Source: Alicyclobacillus sp. ALC3 | Lineage (GTDB): Bacteria; Bacillota; Bacilli; Alicyclobacillales; Alicyclobacillaceae | Direction: 5' to 3' | NCBI RefSeq assembly: GCF_028751195.1 | Contig: NZ_CP066784.1 | Span: 3,720,001-3,784,000, forward strand | Length of the DNA stretch: 64,000 nt | Shown here: piece by piece, positions 34,181-42,574 of the stretch | How the letters are laid out: the number at the start of each line of letters is the position of its first letter | Position numbering within the stretch: position 1 is the first letter of the stretch | Program-made: the position numbers and the translations under genes | Notes under the pieces: model-generated | Told to the model about the DNA's origin: nothing | Databases searched by the model: none | What the model saw: the letters and a program-made list of their open reading frames with translations, nothing else

Positions 34181-35521
34181 TTAGCGAATGAGGGCTACCT
34201 GCCTGAAAGGGACATTCTGTACGACAGCCGAGTCGTAAGAAACGGTGATGTTTCCGTTGAGGGTGTCGTACAGGCCGACGGCCGAACCAGACAGTGTGTC
34301 ATTTCCGTCGAAAGTAATCGTTCCGTCCGGAGCGTACACAACGCCACTCGTGCTAACGCCTCCTTCTACTGTCACGTTGCCTCCTACCCCGTTCACCGCG
34401 AATGCACCAATCGTCAAACCCGGTGAGCTGCCAGCAGATGCGTTTCCACTCAAAGTGACATTTCCACCAACATCAATGATGGAGCCGGTCACTGTACTGG
34501 CGCCAATGGTGATGTCAGATGGGGAACTAGCGTTGTTCACGACGTCGATGTTGCCGTTCACTTGGTTTTGCCCCGTCAGTGAAATAGACCCGCCACCGGA
34601 TGCGTACAAGTTGCCATTGATGGTGGTACCACCACTGAGAGTCAGAGAAGCACCATTCGTCACCATGATAGCCCCAGTTATTGTGTCCCCTTGCAGGGAC
34701 ACGCTCGTCCCGTTGCCTTCTATGATGTAATTTGCCGAGAGCGTTGCGTTCGAGGGCAGAGAGGACACAACTTGCCAGGTTGACGTGTCAGGCAAGTTCG
34801 GCGTCGGCCACACGGGCATGCTCAAAATAGGTTGATTGTTTGCGATACTGTGCACGCTTGCTCCACCTTTGATGGAAACGTCGCCTGCGGCACCCGCGTT
34901 TCCGGTGATAGTGACAGAACCGTTCACTTGGACATTACCATTCGAGTAGACGTTTGCGCCGCTTGGTCCAATTTGTGACTGCACGTACTGCACACTGTCG
35001 TTACCGTTAAATGTAAGCGGTTGGTCGAGGTTGGTCGACCCTTGAAACACAGCGTAATTGAATGGGGAACCAGGTCCAAAGCTCGCAACCGCCCTGGCGG
35101 CCACATGAAATGAGGAGAATCCAAACAGTGCAGCAAAACCGCCTGATACGGTTTGTGACGCCTCGGCGTTAACATGTGAAGGCGTCGAGGCGTTAATCCA
35201 CACCTGACCTGTCGCGTGTGGGTCGTTCTGTTCGATCAGACCACTTTGGCTGGCAGCTGTTCCGCCTTGGGACGCCAACTGAGCACCGGCTAGCGCTGCC
35301 GAATCGACGGCGCTTTGCAAAGTCGATTGGGTGTAGTACACGGTAGCTATGGATACACTGACACCTGCGGTGCCGAGCAAGCCCAGGATAATCAGCCCAG
35401 TTAGCACTAAAGATTGTCCTTCCGTGCGATTAATCCAAGTCAATACACGGACCGATTTTTTGATGTTGAATGTTTGTACGATGTCAGTTTTTGTCGCGTA
35501 CTTGCCTTGGCCCAATCTCAT
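34181..35521 (-). CDS. TadG-like pilus-type protein with beta-rich repeats, under c-di-GMP riboswitch
   Basis: 446 aa, ATG 35521 with AGGAG 9 nt upstream. After a basic start, one membrane helix (about 33-55, GQSLVLTGLIILGLLGTAGV) leads into the TadE/TadG signature QSAVDSAALAGAQLA. From about residue 150 the chain is a series of short Gly/Asn/Thr/Ser-rich beta repeats (NGNVQVNGSVTITGN, INGNLYASGGGSISLTG, GVVYAPDGTITFDGND). This is typical of minor-pilin-like DUF7305-type or beta-solenoid regions. The protein would be anchored in the membrane and exposed outside. No tad secretion genes are in the window. Expression is predicted to follow c-di-GMP through the upstream aptamer and terminator. 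Confidence 0.85.
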   Translation of the reverse strand: MRLGQGKYATKTDIVQTFNIKKSVRVLTWINRTEGQSLVLTGLIILGLLGTAGVSVSIATVYYTQSTLQSAVDSAALAGAQLASQGGTAASQSGLIEQNDPHATGQVWINASTPSHVNAEASQTVSGGFAALFGFSSFHVAARAVASFGPGSPFNYAVFQGSTNLDQPLTFNGNDSVQYVQSQIGPSGANVYSNGNVQVNGSVTITGNAGAAGDVSIKGGASVHSIANNQPILSMPVWPTPNLPDTSTWQVVSSLPSNATLSANYIIEGNGTSVSLQGDTITGAIMVTNGASLTLSGGTTINGNLYASGGGSISLTGQNQVNGNIDVVNNASSPSDITIGASTVTGSIIDVGGNVTLSGNASAGSSPGLTIGAFAVNGVGGNVTVEGGVSTSGVVYAPDGTITFDGNDTLSGSAVGLYDTLNGNITVSYDSAVVQNVPFRQVALIR

Positions 35522-35553
35522 GAGCGTCATCTCCTGTTTCGTGCAGTCAACGC

Positions 35554-35582
35554 AAAAGGCGGCTCGACTAGGTCGAGCCGCC
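35554..35582 (-). terminator. Terminator of the riboswitch expression platform
   Basis: On the minus strand GGCGGCTCGAC and GTCGAGCCGCC form a perfect 11-bp stem with a 3-nt loop, followed by TTTT. It lies between the aptamer and the start codon, the standard arrangement of a transcriptional riboswitch. Confidence 0.88.
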
Positions 35583-35617
35583 GTACACCGCTCATTGGAC
35601 AGCCTGAGGGTGTGGTT

Positions 35618-35712
35618 TTAAAACGTGGCGGCCCGGCGATCATCGGTCAACAGACCCTAAGACCCGTAGCTTTGCGTCCCAGCGTTTCCGCTAGTTTGCC
35701 ATGAGACACGAT
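35618..35712 (-). promoter_or_regulatory. c-di-GMP-I (GEMM) riboswitch
   Basis: Reading the minus strand, the GEMM consensus appears in order: GGCAAACTAGCGGAAACGCT, then GGGACGCAAAGC, then a CTTAGGGT stretch, and the closing GATCGCCGGGCCGCC. The GCAAAC and GGGACGCAAAGC blocks with a GGAAAC-type tetraloop, and the GCCGGG end, are the conserved aptamer core that binds cyclic di-GMP. A perfect terminator follows 40 nt later. Whether ligand turns the gene on or off depends on an anti-terminator not resolved here. Confidence 0.93.
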
Positions 35713-35733
35713 TGTGATTATTTTCTACTATCT

Positions 35734-35761
35734 ATCATAGACAAGTGTCGGAAATTCGCAA
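35734..35761 (-). promoter_or_regulatory. Probable sigma-A promoter of the riboswitch transcript
   Basis: On the minus strand TTGCGA and TATGAT are separated by 16 nt. Transcription would start near 35727, about 15 nt before the aptamer core. Confidence 0.55.
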
Positions 35762-35903
35762 TAGGGTGTTGTGGTTGCGTTTCTTTATGCTGCTTGAGGA
35801 CGTGAGTCGGGCGACACGGAGCGGTCGTGCAAAGTGCACTGTAGACTTTTGTTATACTACTGAGTGGAGTGATGACGATTGACATCTGTAGGGAGGAGAC
35901 AAC

Positions 35904-36338
35904 TTGCCAAACGTCAGCGTGACCGAGTTGGAAGTTCGATGGGGAGAATGCGATCCGGCAGGGATTGTCTATCACCCGGCATACATTGATTGGTTTTCCG
36001 TCGCCCGCATGCATTTCTTGCGTGACAACGGGGTCATCTACATGGAAGCCTTTCATGACCATGGCATCGTGTTGGTCGTTCTCGAGGCGCGCTGTCGTTA
36101 CAGGAAGACGCTACGGGCCGAAGACCATGTGCGCGTGGAGGCGAGAATGCGCAAGCTGACACGGACACGGATTGAGATGGTGTATCGAGTGCTCAGTGTC
36201 GATGGGGAGTTGTGTGCGGAAGGGGAGACACACCACGCGTATGTAGACGACCATAACCACGCGGTGAACATTTCCAAACGCTCTCCAGAACTGTGGTCGG
36301 TTCTGCAGAAGTTGCCAGTCACTGACGGTGAATTTTGA
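35904..36338 (+). CDS. YbgC-type acyl-CoA thioesterase (hot-dog fold)
   Basis: 144 aa, TTG 35904 with GGGAGGAG upstream. The hot-dog signature is intact: EVRWGECDPAGIVYHPAYIDWF with the catalytic Asp, then CRYRKTLRAEDHVRVEARM. The family hydrolyses short or aromatic acyl-CoA. It lies ahead of tRNA-Val on the same strand with no terminator between them. Physiological substrate unknown. Confidence 0.9.
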   Translation: MPNVSVTELEVRWGECDPAGIVYHPAYIDWFSVARMHFLRDNGVIYMEAFHDHGIVLVVLEARCRYRKTLRAEDHVRVEARMRKLTRTRIEMVYRVLSVDGELCAEGETHHAYVDDHNHAVNISKRSPELWSVLQKLPVTDGEF

Positions 36339-36340
36339 CG

Positions 36341-36370
36341 TTGACTGGCTGTCCGTGGCTGTGCTAAGAT
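36341..36370 (+). promoter_or_regulatory. tRNA-Val promoter
   Basis: TTGACT and TAAGAT are spaced 18 nt, with TG one base before the -10 (TGCTAAGAT). The tRNA starts 32 nt downstream. Confidence 0.65.
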
Positions 36371-36401
36371 AGGCGATGTCGCCGAAGCGGGACAGCTAAA
36401 C

Positions 36402-36476
36402 GCGGCTGTAGCTCAGAGGGAGAGCACTACCTTGACACGGTAGGGGCCACAGGTTCGATTCCTGTCAGCCGCACCA
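36402..36476 (+). tRNA. tRNA-Val(GAC)
   Basis: Acceptor arms GCGGCTG and CAGCCGC pair; the anticodon stem CTACC/GGTAG encloses TTGACAC, giving anticodon GAC; T-loop GTTCGATTC; CCA is encoded. No duplicated 3' end was seen nearby. Confidence 0.97.
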
Positions 36477-36493
36477 TAAGACTGGGCAAAGTT

Positions 36494-36523
36494 AACGACC
36501 ACCGAGTACTGGTGGTCGTTTTC
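36494..36523 (+). terminator. Rho-independent terminator after tRNA-Val
   Basis: ACGACCACC and GGTGGTCGT form a 9-bp stem with a 7-nt loop, followed by TTTTC. Confidence 0.85.
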
Positions 36524-36686
36524 GATTGCGTATATTGTGCCATTGATGATGCTGGCTGAAGGTGAACACGAGATCTTTATCGTTTTTTGTCGGAATATTT
36601 ACCCTATCTAGATGGAACGTACATAAATCACCCTTATAATTTCCCTACGCTTTTAACTATGGACATCTGCATGGGGGTGAGTGCTG

Positions 36687-37391
36687 ATGACCAAAATCCT
36701 GGTTGTGGAAGATGAAAAACACACGGCCGACACAATTGCACTGTATTTGGAGCAACACGGGTATGAGTGCTATAAGGCGTACGATGGGCAAGACGGTATT
36801 AGTTACCTTCTCGAGCACTCGGTCGACTTAATCGTCTTGGACTGGATGCTACCCGGTCTGTCCGGCATTGAGATTTGCAGAATCGCTAAACTCATCTCAA
36901 AGGCTAAGGTCATTATCTTGAGCGCAAGGTCGAGTATCTCCGACAAAGTGATGGGATTGGACACCGGGGCGGATGACTATCTTTCGAAGCCCTTTAGTCT
37001 ACGGGAATTGTATGCTCGCATCCGCATGCTGTTGCGGGAGCAGTACGGAACTGATCAACCAGTGAACCACCGAGAGATTAAGCTAGAACTCGGGAACGGC
37101 GTCCTCTCTCTGCACAAAAGTGAATTTTCGGCTCGATTTAACGAACAAGAAATACCGCTCACCGCGACGGAGTTCAGAATTCTCAATTTGTTAGCAGAGC
37201 GGGGCAACCAAGTGGTGACGAAAGAGGACATTGCTGCTGAACTTTACGGATCTGACGGGGCCGTGAACGAGCACACGATCACCGTGCATCTGAGCAATAT
37301 GCGAACGAAACTGCGTCAGATGACCGGTTCCACTGTAATCAAGACCATGTACGGGGTGGGCTACAAATTAGGTGCCGTGAATGAGAAATGA
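36687..37391 (+). CDS. OmpR-family response regulator
   Basis: 234 aa, ATG 36687 with GGGGGTGA upstream. Receiver domain: acidic pocket EDE at the start, phospho-acceptor Asp in IVLDWMLPG, Ser in ILSAR, Lys in YLSKPF. C-terminal winged helix: LTATEFRILNLLAERGNQVV and EHTITVHLSNMRTKLRQM. Partner of the following histidine kinase, whose start overlaps its stop. It precedes a sugar-type ABC importer across a terminator and may or may not control it. Confidence 0.95.
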   Translation: MTKILVVEDEKHTADTIALYLEQHGYECYKAYDGQDGISYLLEHSVDLIVLDWMLPGLSGIEICRIAKLISKAKVIILSARSSISDKVMGLDTGADDYLSKPFSLRELYARIRMLLREQYGTDQPVNHREIKLELGNGVLSLHKSEFSARFNEQEIPLTATEFRILNLLAERGNQVVTKEDIAAELYGSDGAVNEHTITVHLSNMRTKLRQMTGSTVIKTMYGVGYKLGAVNEK

Positions 37392-38746
37392 ATAGGTGGG
37401 TTCAATTGCCTAGGTATTCCTTGCGCCGACGCGTCATGCTGCTTGTGACGAGCGTGATTTTGGCCATGGCCGTCTTAGACTTGGTAGCTGCACACTGGAG
37501 CCTGCGCCGCTCGCTTTTTTCGTATTCACAGCATAGCCAGGTTGACGAAGCAGTCGATTGGGCTCAGCTGTTTGGGGTTCTGTATGATGAGTTCGGAACC
37601 TGGAAAGCTGTCCAACAACACCTTCCGCATGAGGCCTCATTGCAGATTGATGGGCAACAACTCGGAAGACTTAGCGCTGTGATTATGCTGAAAAGTGGGG
37701 GGGTGATTAAAACTCAGCCTCAGGCGGAAATCCAGACAAATTGGCGAACAGCGCCTATTTTGTACCACGGTCTCGACGTAGGTACCTTGTATCTGCAAGG
37801 GTACCCTGCGCCTCAGATTCCTGGTTTACAGCGAAGGATCACTTTGGGCTTTGACAAGGCTCAGTTCCTTGTGGTATTTATCATTGCTCTCCTCGCGTTC
37901 ACATTTGTGGTCGTGGAGATTCGGCATTTTCTAAAACCACTAGAACGATTGGCTCTGTCTGCGACGTTGATGACTGCCGGGGAGTTTAATGCACCGCTGC
38001 CGTCCGATGGGGACAAGGAGATTCAAACGGTCGTGCAAGCTTTTTCCGTGACCCGTAGTCAGTTACATGAAGCTCAAGAGACGAGACAGAAGGTGGTCGC
38101 AGATATCCACCATGAATTGCGAACCCCACTCAACGTGATCGCCAACCGACTAGAGGCAATTCAACTGGGCCTATTCCACTGGGATGAGCAGACGGCCACA
38201 ATTTTGCAGGAAGAGACGGAGCGGCTGAAAAGCATTGTCGATGAACTTGCCCGGTTGAATGATGTGGAGTCCAACGTGAGCCAGCCAAACTTCGCCTGGG
38301 TGGATATCCACGAGTGGTTACCTAAACTCGTTGGTCTGTTTGGCGCCGAGGCAGCCAATCGAGGTGTGCTGCTCAACGTGGAAGTACCAGACCAGCCTGT
38401 ACAAGTGTGGATGGACCGGAACCGCATGTCGCAAGTGGTTGTCAATCTGATATCGAATGCACTCCGCTACACATCAAATGGCCAGCGGATCAAAGTGACC
38501 GGGGTAAAACGTTTGTCAGCAGTAGCGATTACGGTCGAGGACGATGGGATTGGAATTGCGCCAGAGCACCTTCCGTTTATATTTGAGCGCTTCTACCGTG
38601 TTGAGCCGTCCCGCAGTCGAGCGACAGGAGGTGCGGGATTGGGTCTTGCCATTGTCAAGGAAGTTGTAAACGCCCACAACGGAGACGTCACTGTGAGGAG
38701 TGTACCCGGCAAGGGGACCCGGTTTGAGATTATCCTTCCGAACTGA
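37388..38746 (+). CDS. Membrane sensor histidine kinase
   Basis: 452 aa. Two membrane helices (about 16-36 and 158-178) flank an extracytoplasmic sensor segment of about 120 residues. Then HAMP, the H-box DIHHELRTPLNVI, N-box NLISNALRY, G1 VEDDGIGI, F-box IFERFYRVE and G2 GAGLGLAIVKE are all intact. Start overlaps the response-regulator stop by 4 nt. Signal unknown. Confidence 0.95.
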   Translation: MNRWVQLPRYSLRRRVMLLVTSVILAMAVLDLVAAHWSLRRSLFSYSQHSQVDEAVDWAQLFGVLYDEFGTWKAVQQHLPHEASLQIDGQQLGRLSAVIMLKSGGVIKTQPQAEIQTNWRTAPILYHGLDVGTLYLQGYPAPQIPGLQRRITLGFDKAQFLVVFIIALLAFTFVVVEIRHFLKPLERLALSATLMTAGEFNAPLPSDGDKEIQTVVQAFSVTRSQLHEAQETRQKVVADIHHELRTPLNVIANRLEAIQLGLFHWDEQTATILQEETERLKSIVDELARLNDVESNVSQPNFAWVDIHEWLPKLVGLFGAEAANRGVLLNVEVPDQPVQVWMDRNRMSQVVVNLISNALRYTSNGQRIKVTGVKRLSAVAITVEDDGIGIAPEHLPFIFERFYRVEPSRSRATGGAGLGLAIVKEVVNAHNGDVTVRSVPGKGTRFEIILPN

Positions 38747-38796
38747 TCATCGAGACTAGATTGAGATATTGAGATTATATTCGGATAAAGTTTACG

Positions 38797-38827
38797 AGCC
38801 GTGGAGTTCTGGTCCACGGTTGTTTTA
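38797..38827 (+). terminator. Terminator after the two-component operon
   Basis: GCCGTGGA and TCCACGGT pair with a 7-nt loop, followed by TGTTTT. Confidence 0.75.
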
Positions 38828-38912
38828 CGTTGACCCACTACACTCGGGAACTGTAGTCAGCAAGCAAGCTGATGTGCTAAGCCGAGTGCCCGCGTGTCAG
38901 AGGAGGGAAAAC

Positions 38913-39881
38913 GTGTCGGTTCCAAGAGAAATCACCGTAACACGGAGTTCGATAGCGCAAAGGACGCGTGTCAAACGCAAGCGTCGAAACACTGCACAAA
39001 GCACCGTCGGATGGTTGTTCGTGACACCTGTGCTTGGTGTGTTTGGAGTTTTTACTTACATTCCAATGGTCCTGCTATTCGTCATGGCGCTCTTTCATTG
39101 GAATATCACATTCAGTCACTCGCAGTTCGTGGGACTTGGAGAGTTTAAGACTCTGGCCAGACAGCCCATATTCTGGCGGTCTTTGTTGACAACCGCGTAC
39201 TTCACGTTCCTCATGGTTCCAACGCAAACATTCCTGAGTCTAGGGCTAGCGCTGCTCTTTCGTGAGGCAATTCGTTCCAAATGGCGCGGGTTCTTTCGCT
39301 CTCTGGTGTTTCTTCCCCACGTCACCCCACTGGTGGCCACTTCAATCGTCTGGGTCTGGGTATTCAACCCGCAATTTGGCTTGGCGAATTACATCCTATC
39401 CTGGTTCCACATCGCGCCACTGAACTGGCTGGAGAGTACCACGTGGGCACTGCCTGCTGTAATGATTTACAGCACGTGGCACTCACTGGGCCTGTACGTC
39501 ATTTTGTTCCTGGCGGGACTCGCCAACATTTCCAGGGACCCTATCGAGGCGGCGATGATCGATGGGGCTGGAAACGGCACTGTCTTCCGCAGGATAATCT
39601 GGCCACTTATCTCGCCGACCACTTTTCTGGTGATTCTCTTTGCAACGATGAATTCCTTGCAGGCCTTCTCGCAAATTTACACGATGACGGGCGGTCCTGT
39701 CGGAGGTGGCGGTGGACCGGCGTATTCTACGACAACCGATGCCCTGTTGCTTTACCAGACGGGGTTTCAGTTTTACCACTACGGTTTGGCTGCGGCGATG
39801 AGTGTCATTCTCTTTCTGGTCATCCTCGCTATGACAATCTTGCAAAAGTGGATATCCAATAGGCTGGTATTTTACCGCTGA
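38913..39881 (+). CDS. ABC sugar-type importer permease (MalF/UgpA-like)
   Basis: 322 aa from GTG 38913, which has AGGAGGG 5 nt upstream; the longer in-frame frame contains the terminator region and is not used. Basic N-terminus, six membrane helices, and the cytoplasmic EAA loop EAAMIDGAGNGTVFRRIIWP. It forms a carbohydrate-importer channel with the next gene product. Confidence 0.93.
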   Translation: MSVPREITVTRSSIAQRTRVKRKRRNTAQSTVGWLFVTPVLGVFGVFTYIPMVLLFVMALFHWNITFSHSQFVGLGEFKTLARQPIFWRSLLTTAYFTFLMVPTQTFLSLGLALLFREAIRSKWRGFFRSLVFLPHVTPLVATSIVWVWVFNPQFGLANYILSWFHIAPLNWLESTTWALPAVMIYSTWHSLGLYVILFLAGLANISRDPIEAAMIDGAGNGTVFRRIIWPLISPTTFLVILFATMNSLQAFSQIYTMTGGPVGGGGGPAYSTTTDALLLYQTGFQFYHYGLAAAMSVILFLVILAMTILQKWISNRLVFYR

Positions 39882-39899
39882 ACGAGGGGATGTGATCGC

Positions 39900-40721
39900 G
39901 TGAGGTTCAAGTGGAGGCCCCTAACATGGGTTGTTCAGGCTGTTGTCGCCGCGTTGTTCGGATTTCCTGTGTACTGGGTTGTGGTGACGGCTCTCAATAA
40001 GCCACAGGATGTCTACAAGATACCACCGGTATTCCTACCGAAACTGGACTTTCAACCAGCGTACAGTGTCCTTCATCAGACGCACTGGACGACCTACATC
40101 CTGAACACTGTGTTTATCTCAGCAATCACCGTCGTGCTCGTGTTAATTACCTCGGCTCTGGCTGGTTACGCATTGTCAGACCTGAAATTCCGAGGGCAAA
40201 ACTTTGTATTGTTGACCATCCTGGGAACCATGATGATCCCAGGGCAAGCTCTCCTGATTCCGCAGTACGCCGTGATCGAAAAACTGCACCTGCTTAACAC
40301 CTATGCAGTTGAAATTGTACCGTTTGCCGCCAGCGCTTTCGGAGTCTTTATGTTCCGGCAATTTTTCAAGACCTTTCCCAAGGAATATTGGGAGGCTGTT
40401 GAGGTGGAGGGCGGAAGTCGACTGTACTACTTGCGGCACGTTGCGCTGCCTCTCGCTAAACCTGCCGTGATTACGGTTTCGCTGCTCACGTTTATAGGTG
40501 CCTGGAACATGTTTCAGTGGCCGCTCATCATGACAAACAGCCGGAGCATTCAACCGCTAGAAGTGGTACTCGCTCATTACATGTCATTCTATCAGGACAA
40601 CATTCCCAAGATGGCTTCCGCAGTGATGGTCGCTATTGTACCCATTCTGGTGGTGTTCTTTATTGCCCAACGGCACATTGTCGCAGGGGTGGCGGGCCGT
40701 GACGCGGGCATTAAAGGTTAA
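39900..40721 (+). CDS. ABC sugar-type importer permease (MalG/UgpE-like)
   Basis: 273 aa, GTG 39900 with GAGGGGA upstream. Six helices, EAA loop EAVEVEGGSRLYYLRHVALP, and an N-terminal periplasmic-facing loop with PPVFLPKLDF. Second membrane subunit of the importer. No ATPase gene is present in the cluster, so a shared MsmX-type ATPase is probably used. Confidence 0.93.
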   Translation: MRFKWRPLTWVVQAVVAALFGFPVYWVVVTALNKPQDVYKIPPVFLPKLDFQPAYSVLHQTHWTTYILNTVFISAITVVLVLITSALAGYALSDLKFRGQNFVLLTILGTMMIPGQALLIPQYAVIEKLHLLNTYAVEIVPFAASAFGVFMFRQFFKTFPKEYWEAVEVEGGSRLYYLRHVALPLAKPAVITVSLLTFIGAWNMFQWPLIMTNSRSIQPLEVVLAHYMSFYQDNIPKMASAVMVAIVPILVVFFIAQRHIVAGVAGRDAGIKG

Positions 40722-40761
40722 CCATAAGCAGTTCCAAAAGAGACACTAGGGAGTGGAGAGA

Positions 40762-42075
40762 ATGAGAAAGTCGGCATTGGCAATGGCCTTGTTTGGGGCA
40801 ACTGCTGCGGTGGTTACGGGTTGTGGTACAGCAAATTCGACCACGAGCAATACTTCCGGAGGTAATGGGAATTCAGCGGTGCAGAGCGGTTCGGCAAAGA
40901 GTGCTCCCGTTAGCATCCAACTCTGGGAGTCCCATTCAAGCGGCGTGGTCGCCAATACGGAACAGAGCCTGGTAAACCAGTTCAACGCCTCGCATTCCCA
41001 CGTAAAAGTCAGTCTGAACGTTACCCACGCGTCAACGAAGGCACTGTCCGCGGTTGCTGCTGGGAATCCTCCCGTGCTTGCGGAAATCAGTCACTACATT
41101 GGCAAGTACATCAACGCGAATGCTCTGTTGTCTTTGCAGCCTCTAGCGTCTTCCAGTTCCCAGGAAGTGTTCTGGCCGGGTGTGACCAAGAACACAACTT
41201 GGGGAGGAAAAGTGTACCGGTACCCTGCTGACGTAAAGGTGGAAGAACTCTTCTACAATAAGGCATTGTTCAAGAAAGCGGGAATCACATCGACGCCTAC
41301 TACTTGGACACAGTTGGAGACAGACCTACAGAAACTGAAAGCCCTCGGTGGAGGCGTCATTCCAATGGGCTTCAAGGACTCTTCAGCACACATCCTGTCC
41401 GCCTTCATCTCCAATGGCGGCACGCTGTTCTCGAACAGCGCTCACACCAAAGCTCAATTTGACAATACTGCAGGCAAAACTACATTTCAGTACTTTCACA
41501 ACCTGTATCAGAACCAGTTGATGGTATTTGATCACGGCAGTACCATGCGGGCGGACTTTGGTGCGCAAAAGATGGCCATCGTGGATGGGACGTCGGCCGG
41601 CTACCAAAAAATCCTCGCCGCGACCGGCGGCAAGTTCCAGATGGGGGCCTTCGCGTTCCCTGCAGGCATCTCCGGTCATAGCGGCGGCCTCGTGCAGGGG
41701 CTCGGATTTGTAATCTTCAACGGCGTGAGCAAGGCGGACCAACAGGCGGCTTGGACGTTTATCCATTGGTTCAATCAACCAAAGCAGCAGGCCTATTGGG
41801 CGATGCACAGCGGCTTTGCACCGACAACGCAAGCGGGAGCTAATGCAATTCCGTCGAGCTGGTTAGCGGCAAACCAAGGCGAGGCCGTCTCCATTCAGAT
41901 TCTCAAGTCACAGTACACGGTGGCTCGTCCAAACACGGATACGTACTCTGAAGTGCAAAGCGCCCTGGATGCGGCATTTTTCAACGCAGTAACAGGAAAA
42001 CAATCCGTACAGACCGCTTTGGCCCAACTAGACAAGCAGGCAAATCAGTACCTGACAGGGAGATCGGCTCTATAG
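40762..42075 (+). CDS. Extracellular solute-binding lipoprotein, family 1
   Basis: 437 aa, ATG 40762 (AGGGAG 8 nt upstream). Signal peptide with lipobox VVTGC (Cys about 21), Ser/Asn/Gly-rich linker, then the SBP_bac_1 fold (VSIQLWESHSSGVVANTEQS...). It captures the sugar-type substrate for the two permeases. The cluster order is permease-permease-binding protein, ended by a stem-loop at 42147. Confidence 0.93.
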   Translation: MRKSALAMALFGATAAVVTGCGTANSTTSNTSGGNGNSAVQSGSAKSAPVSIQLWESHSSGVVANTEQSLVNQFNASHSHVKVSLNVTHASTKALSAVAAGNPPVLAEISHYIGKYINANALLSLQPLASSSSQEVFWPGVTKNTTWGGKVYRYPADVKVEELFYNKALFKKAGITSTPTTWTQLETDLQKLKALGGGVIPMGFKDSSAHILSAFISNGGTLFSNSAHTKAQFDNTAGKTTFQYFHNLYQNQLMVFDHGSTMRADFGAQKMAIVDGTSAGYQKILAATGGKFQMGAFAFPAGISGHSGGLVQGLGFVIFNGVSKADQQAAWTFIHWFNQPKQQAYWAMHSGFAPTTQAGANAIPSSWLAANQGEAVSIQILKSQYTVARPNTDTYSEVQSALDAAFFNAVTGKQSVQTALAQLDKQANQYLTGRSAL

Positions 42076-42146
42076 CGCTGAATGTATTTGTGAATCAACG
42101 GTCAGGACGCGCGCTGTGTCTTGCGGTAATGGGATATCGATATATG

Positions 42147-42175
42147 GCAGAAGGCCGCGAAAGGCGGCCTTCTGC
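42147..42175. terminator. Bidirectional terminator between importer and ArsC-like gene
   Basis: GCAGAAGGCCGC and GCGGCCTTCTGC form a perfect 12-bp stem with a 5-nt loop between two convergent genes. Confidence 0.8.
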
Positions 42176-42193
42176 TTGTCAAATTCACTTGTG

Positions 42194-42541
42194 TCAGCTG
42201 TTCAGCAGACGTTCATACTCTTCCTGCTGAAAGCCAACTAAGACTTGATCGCCGGTCACTAAGACCGGCCGTTTAATCAGTCTGCCGTCTTCGGACAGAA
42301 GCTTGAGCCAATCATCCTCCGACAGTTGCTGGTGGGCAAGACCGCGTTCACGGTACTGCGTGCCTTTCGTATTGACGAAAGGCATGACGCCTTGGCTACG
42401 CTTCGCGATCCACTCGCGCAGCGTGTCGATACTCGGCGGGGTCTCGACAAAGTCCTGAAAGGGCAGGTCGAAACCATGTGCAACTAAGAACTTGTGCGCA
42501 TTGCGGCACGTGGAGCACTTCTTGTAGCCGTAGAACTGCAT
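42194..42541 (-). CDS. ArsC/Spx-family protein
   Basis: 115 aa, ATG 42541 with GGAGGG upstream. The thioredoxin-like fold starts FYGYKKCSTCRNAHKFL with a CxxC, and the RPVLV motif near residue 90 matches the conserved Arg-Pro of the ArsC/Spx/MgsR group. It could be a stress regulator that binds RNA polymerase or a reductase; the presence of both cysteines fits the Spx/MgsR redox switch. Confidence 0.85.
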   Translation of the reverse strand: MQFYGYKKCSTCRNAHKFLVAHGFDLPFQDFVETPPSIDTLREWIAKRSQGVMPFVNTKGTQYRERGLAHQQLSEDDWLKLLSEDGRLIKRPVLVTGDQVLVGFQQEEYERLLNS

Positions 42542-42574
42542 GTGTGTCCCTCCTACATTTCTGTGCGGTTATTC

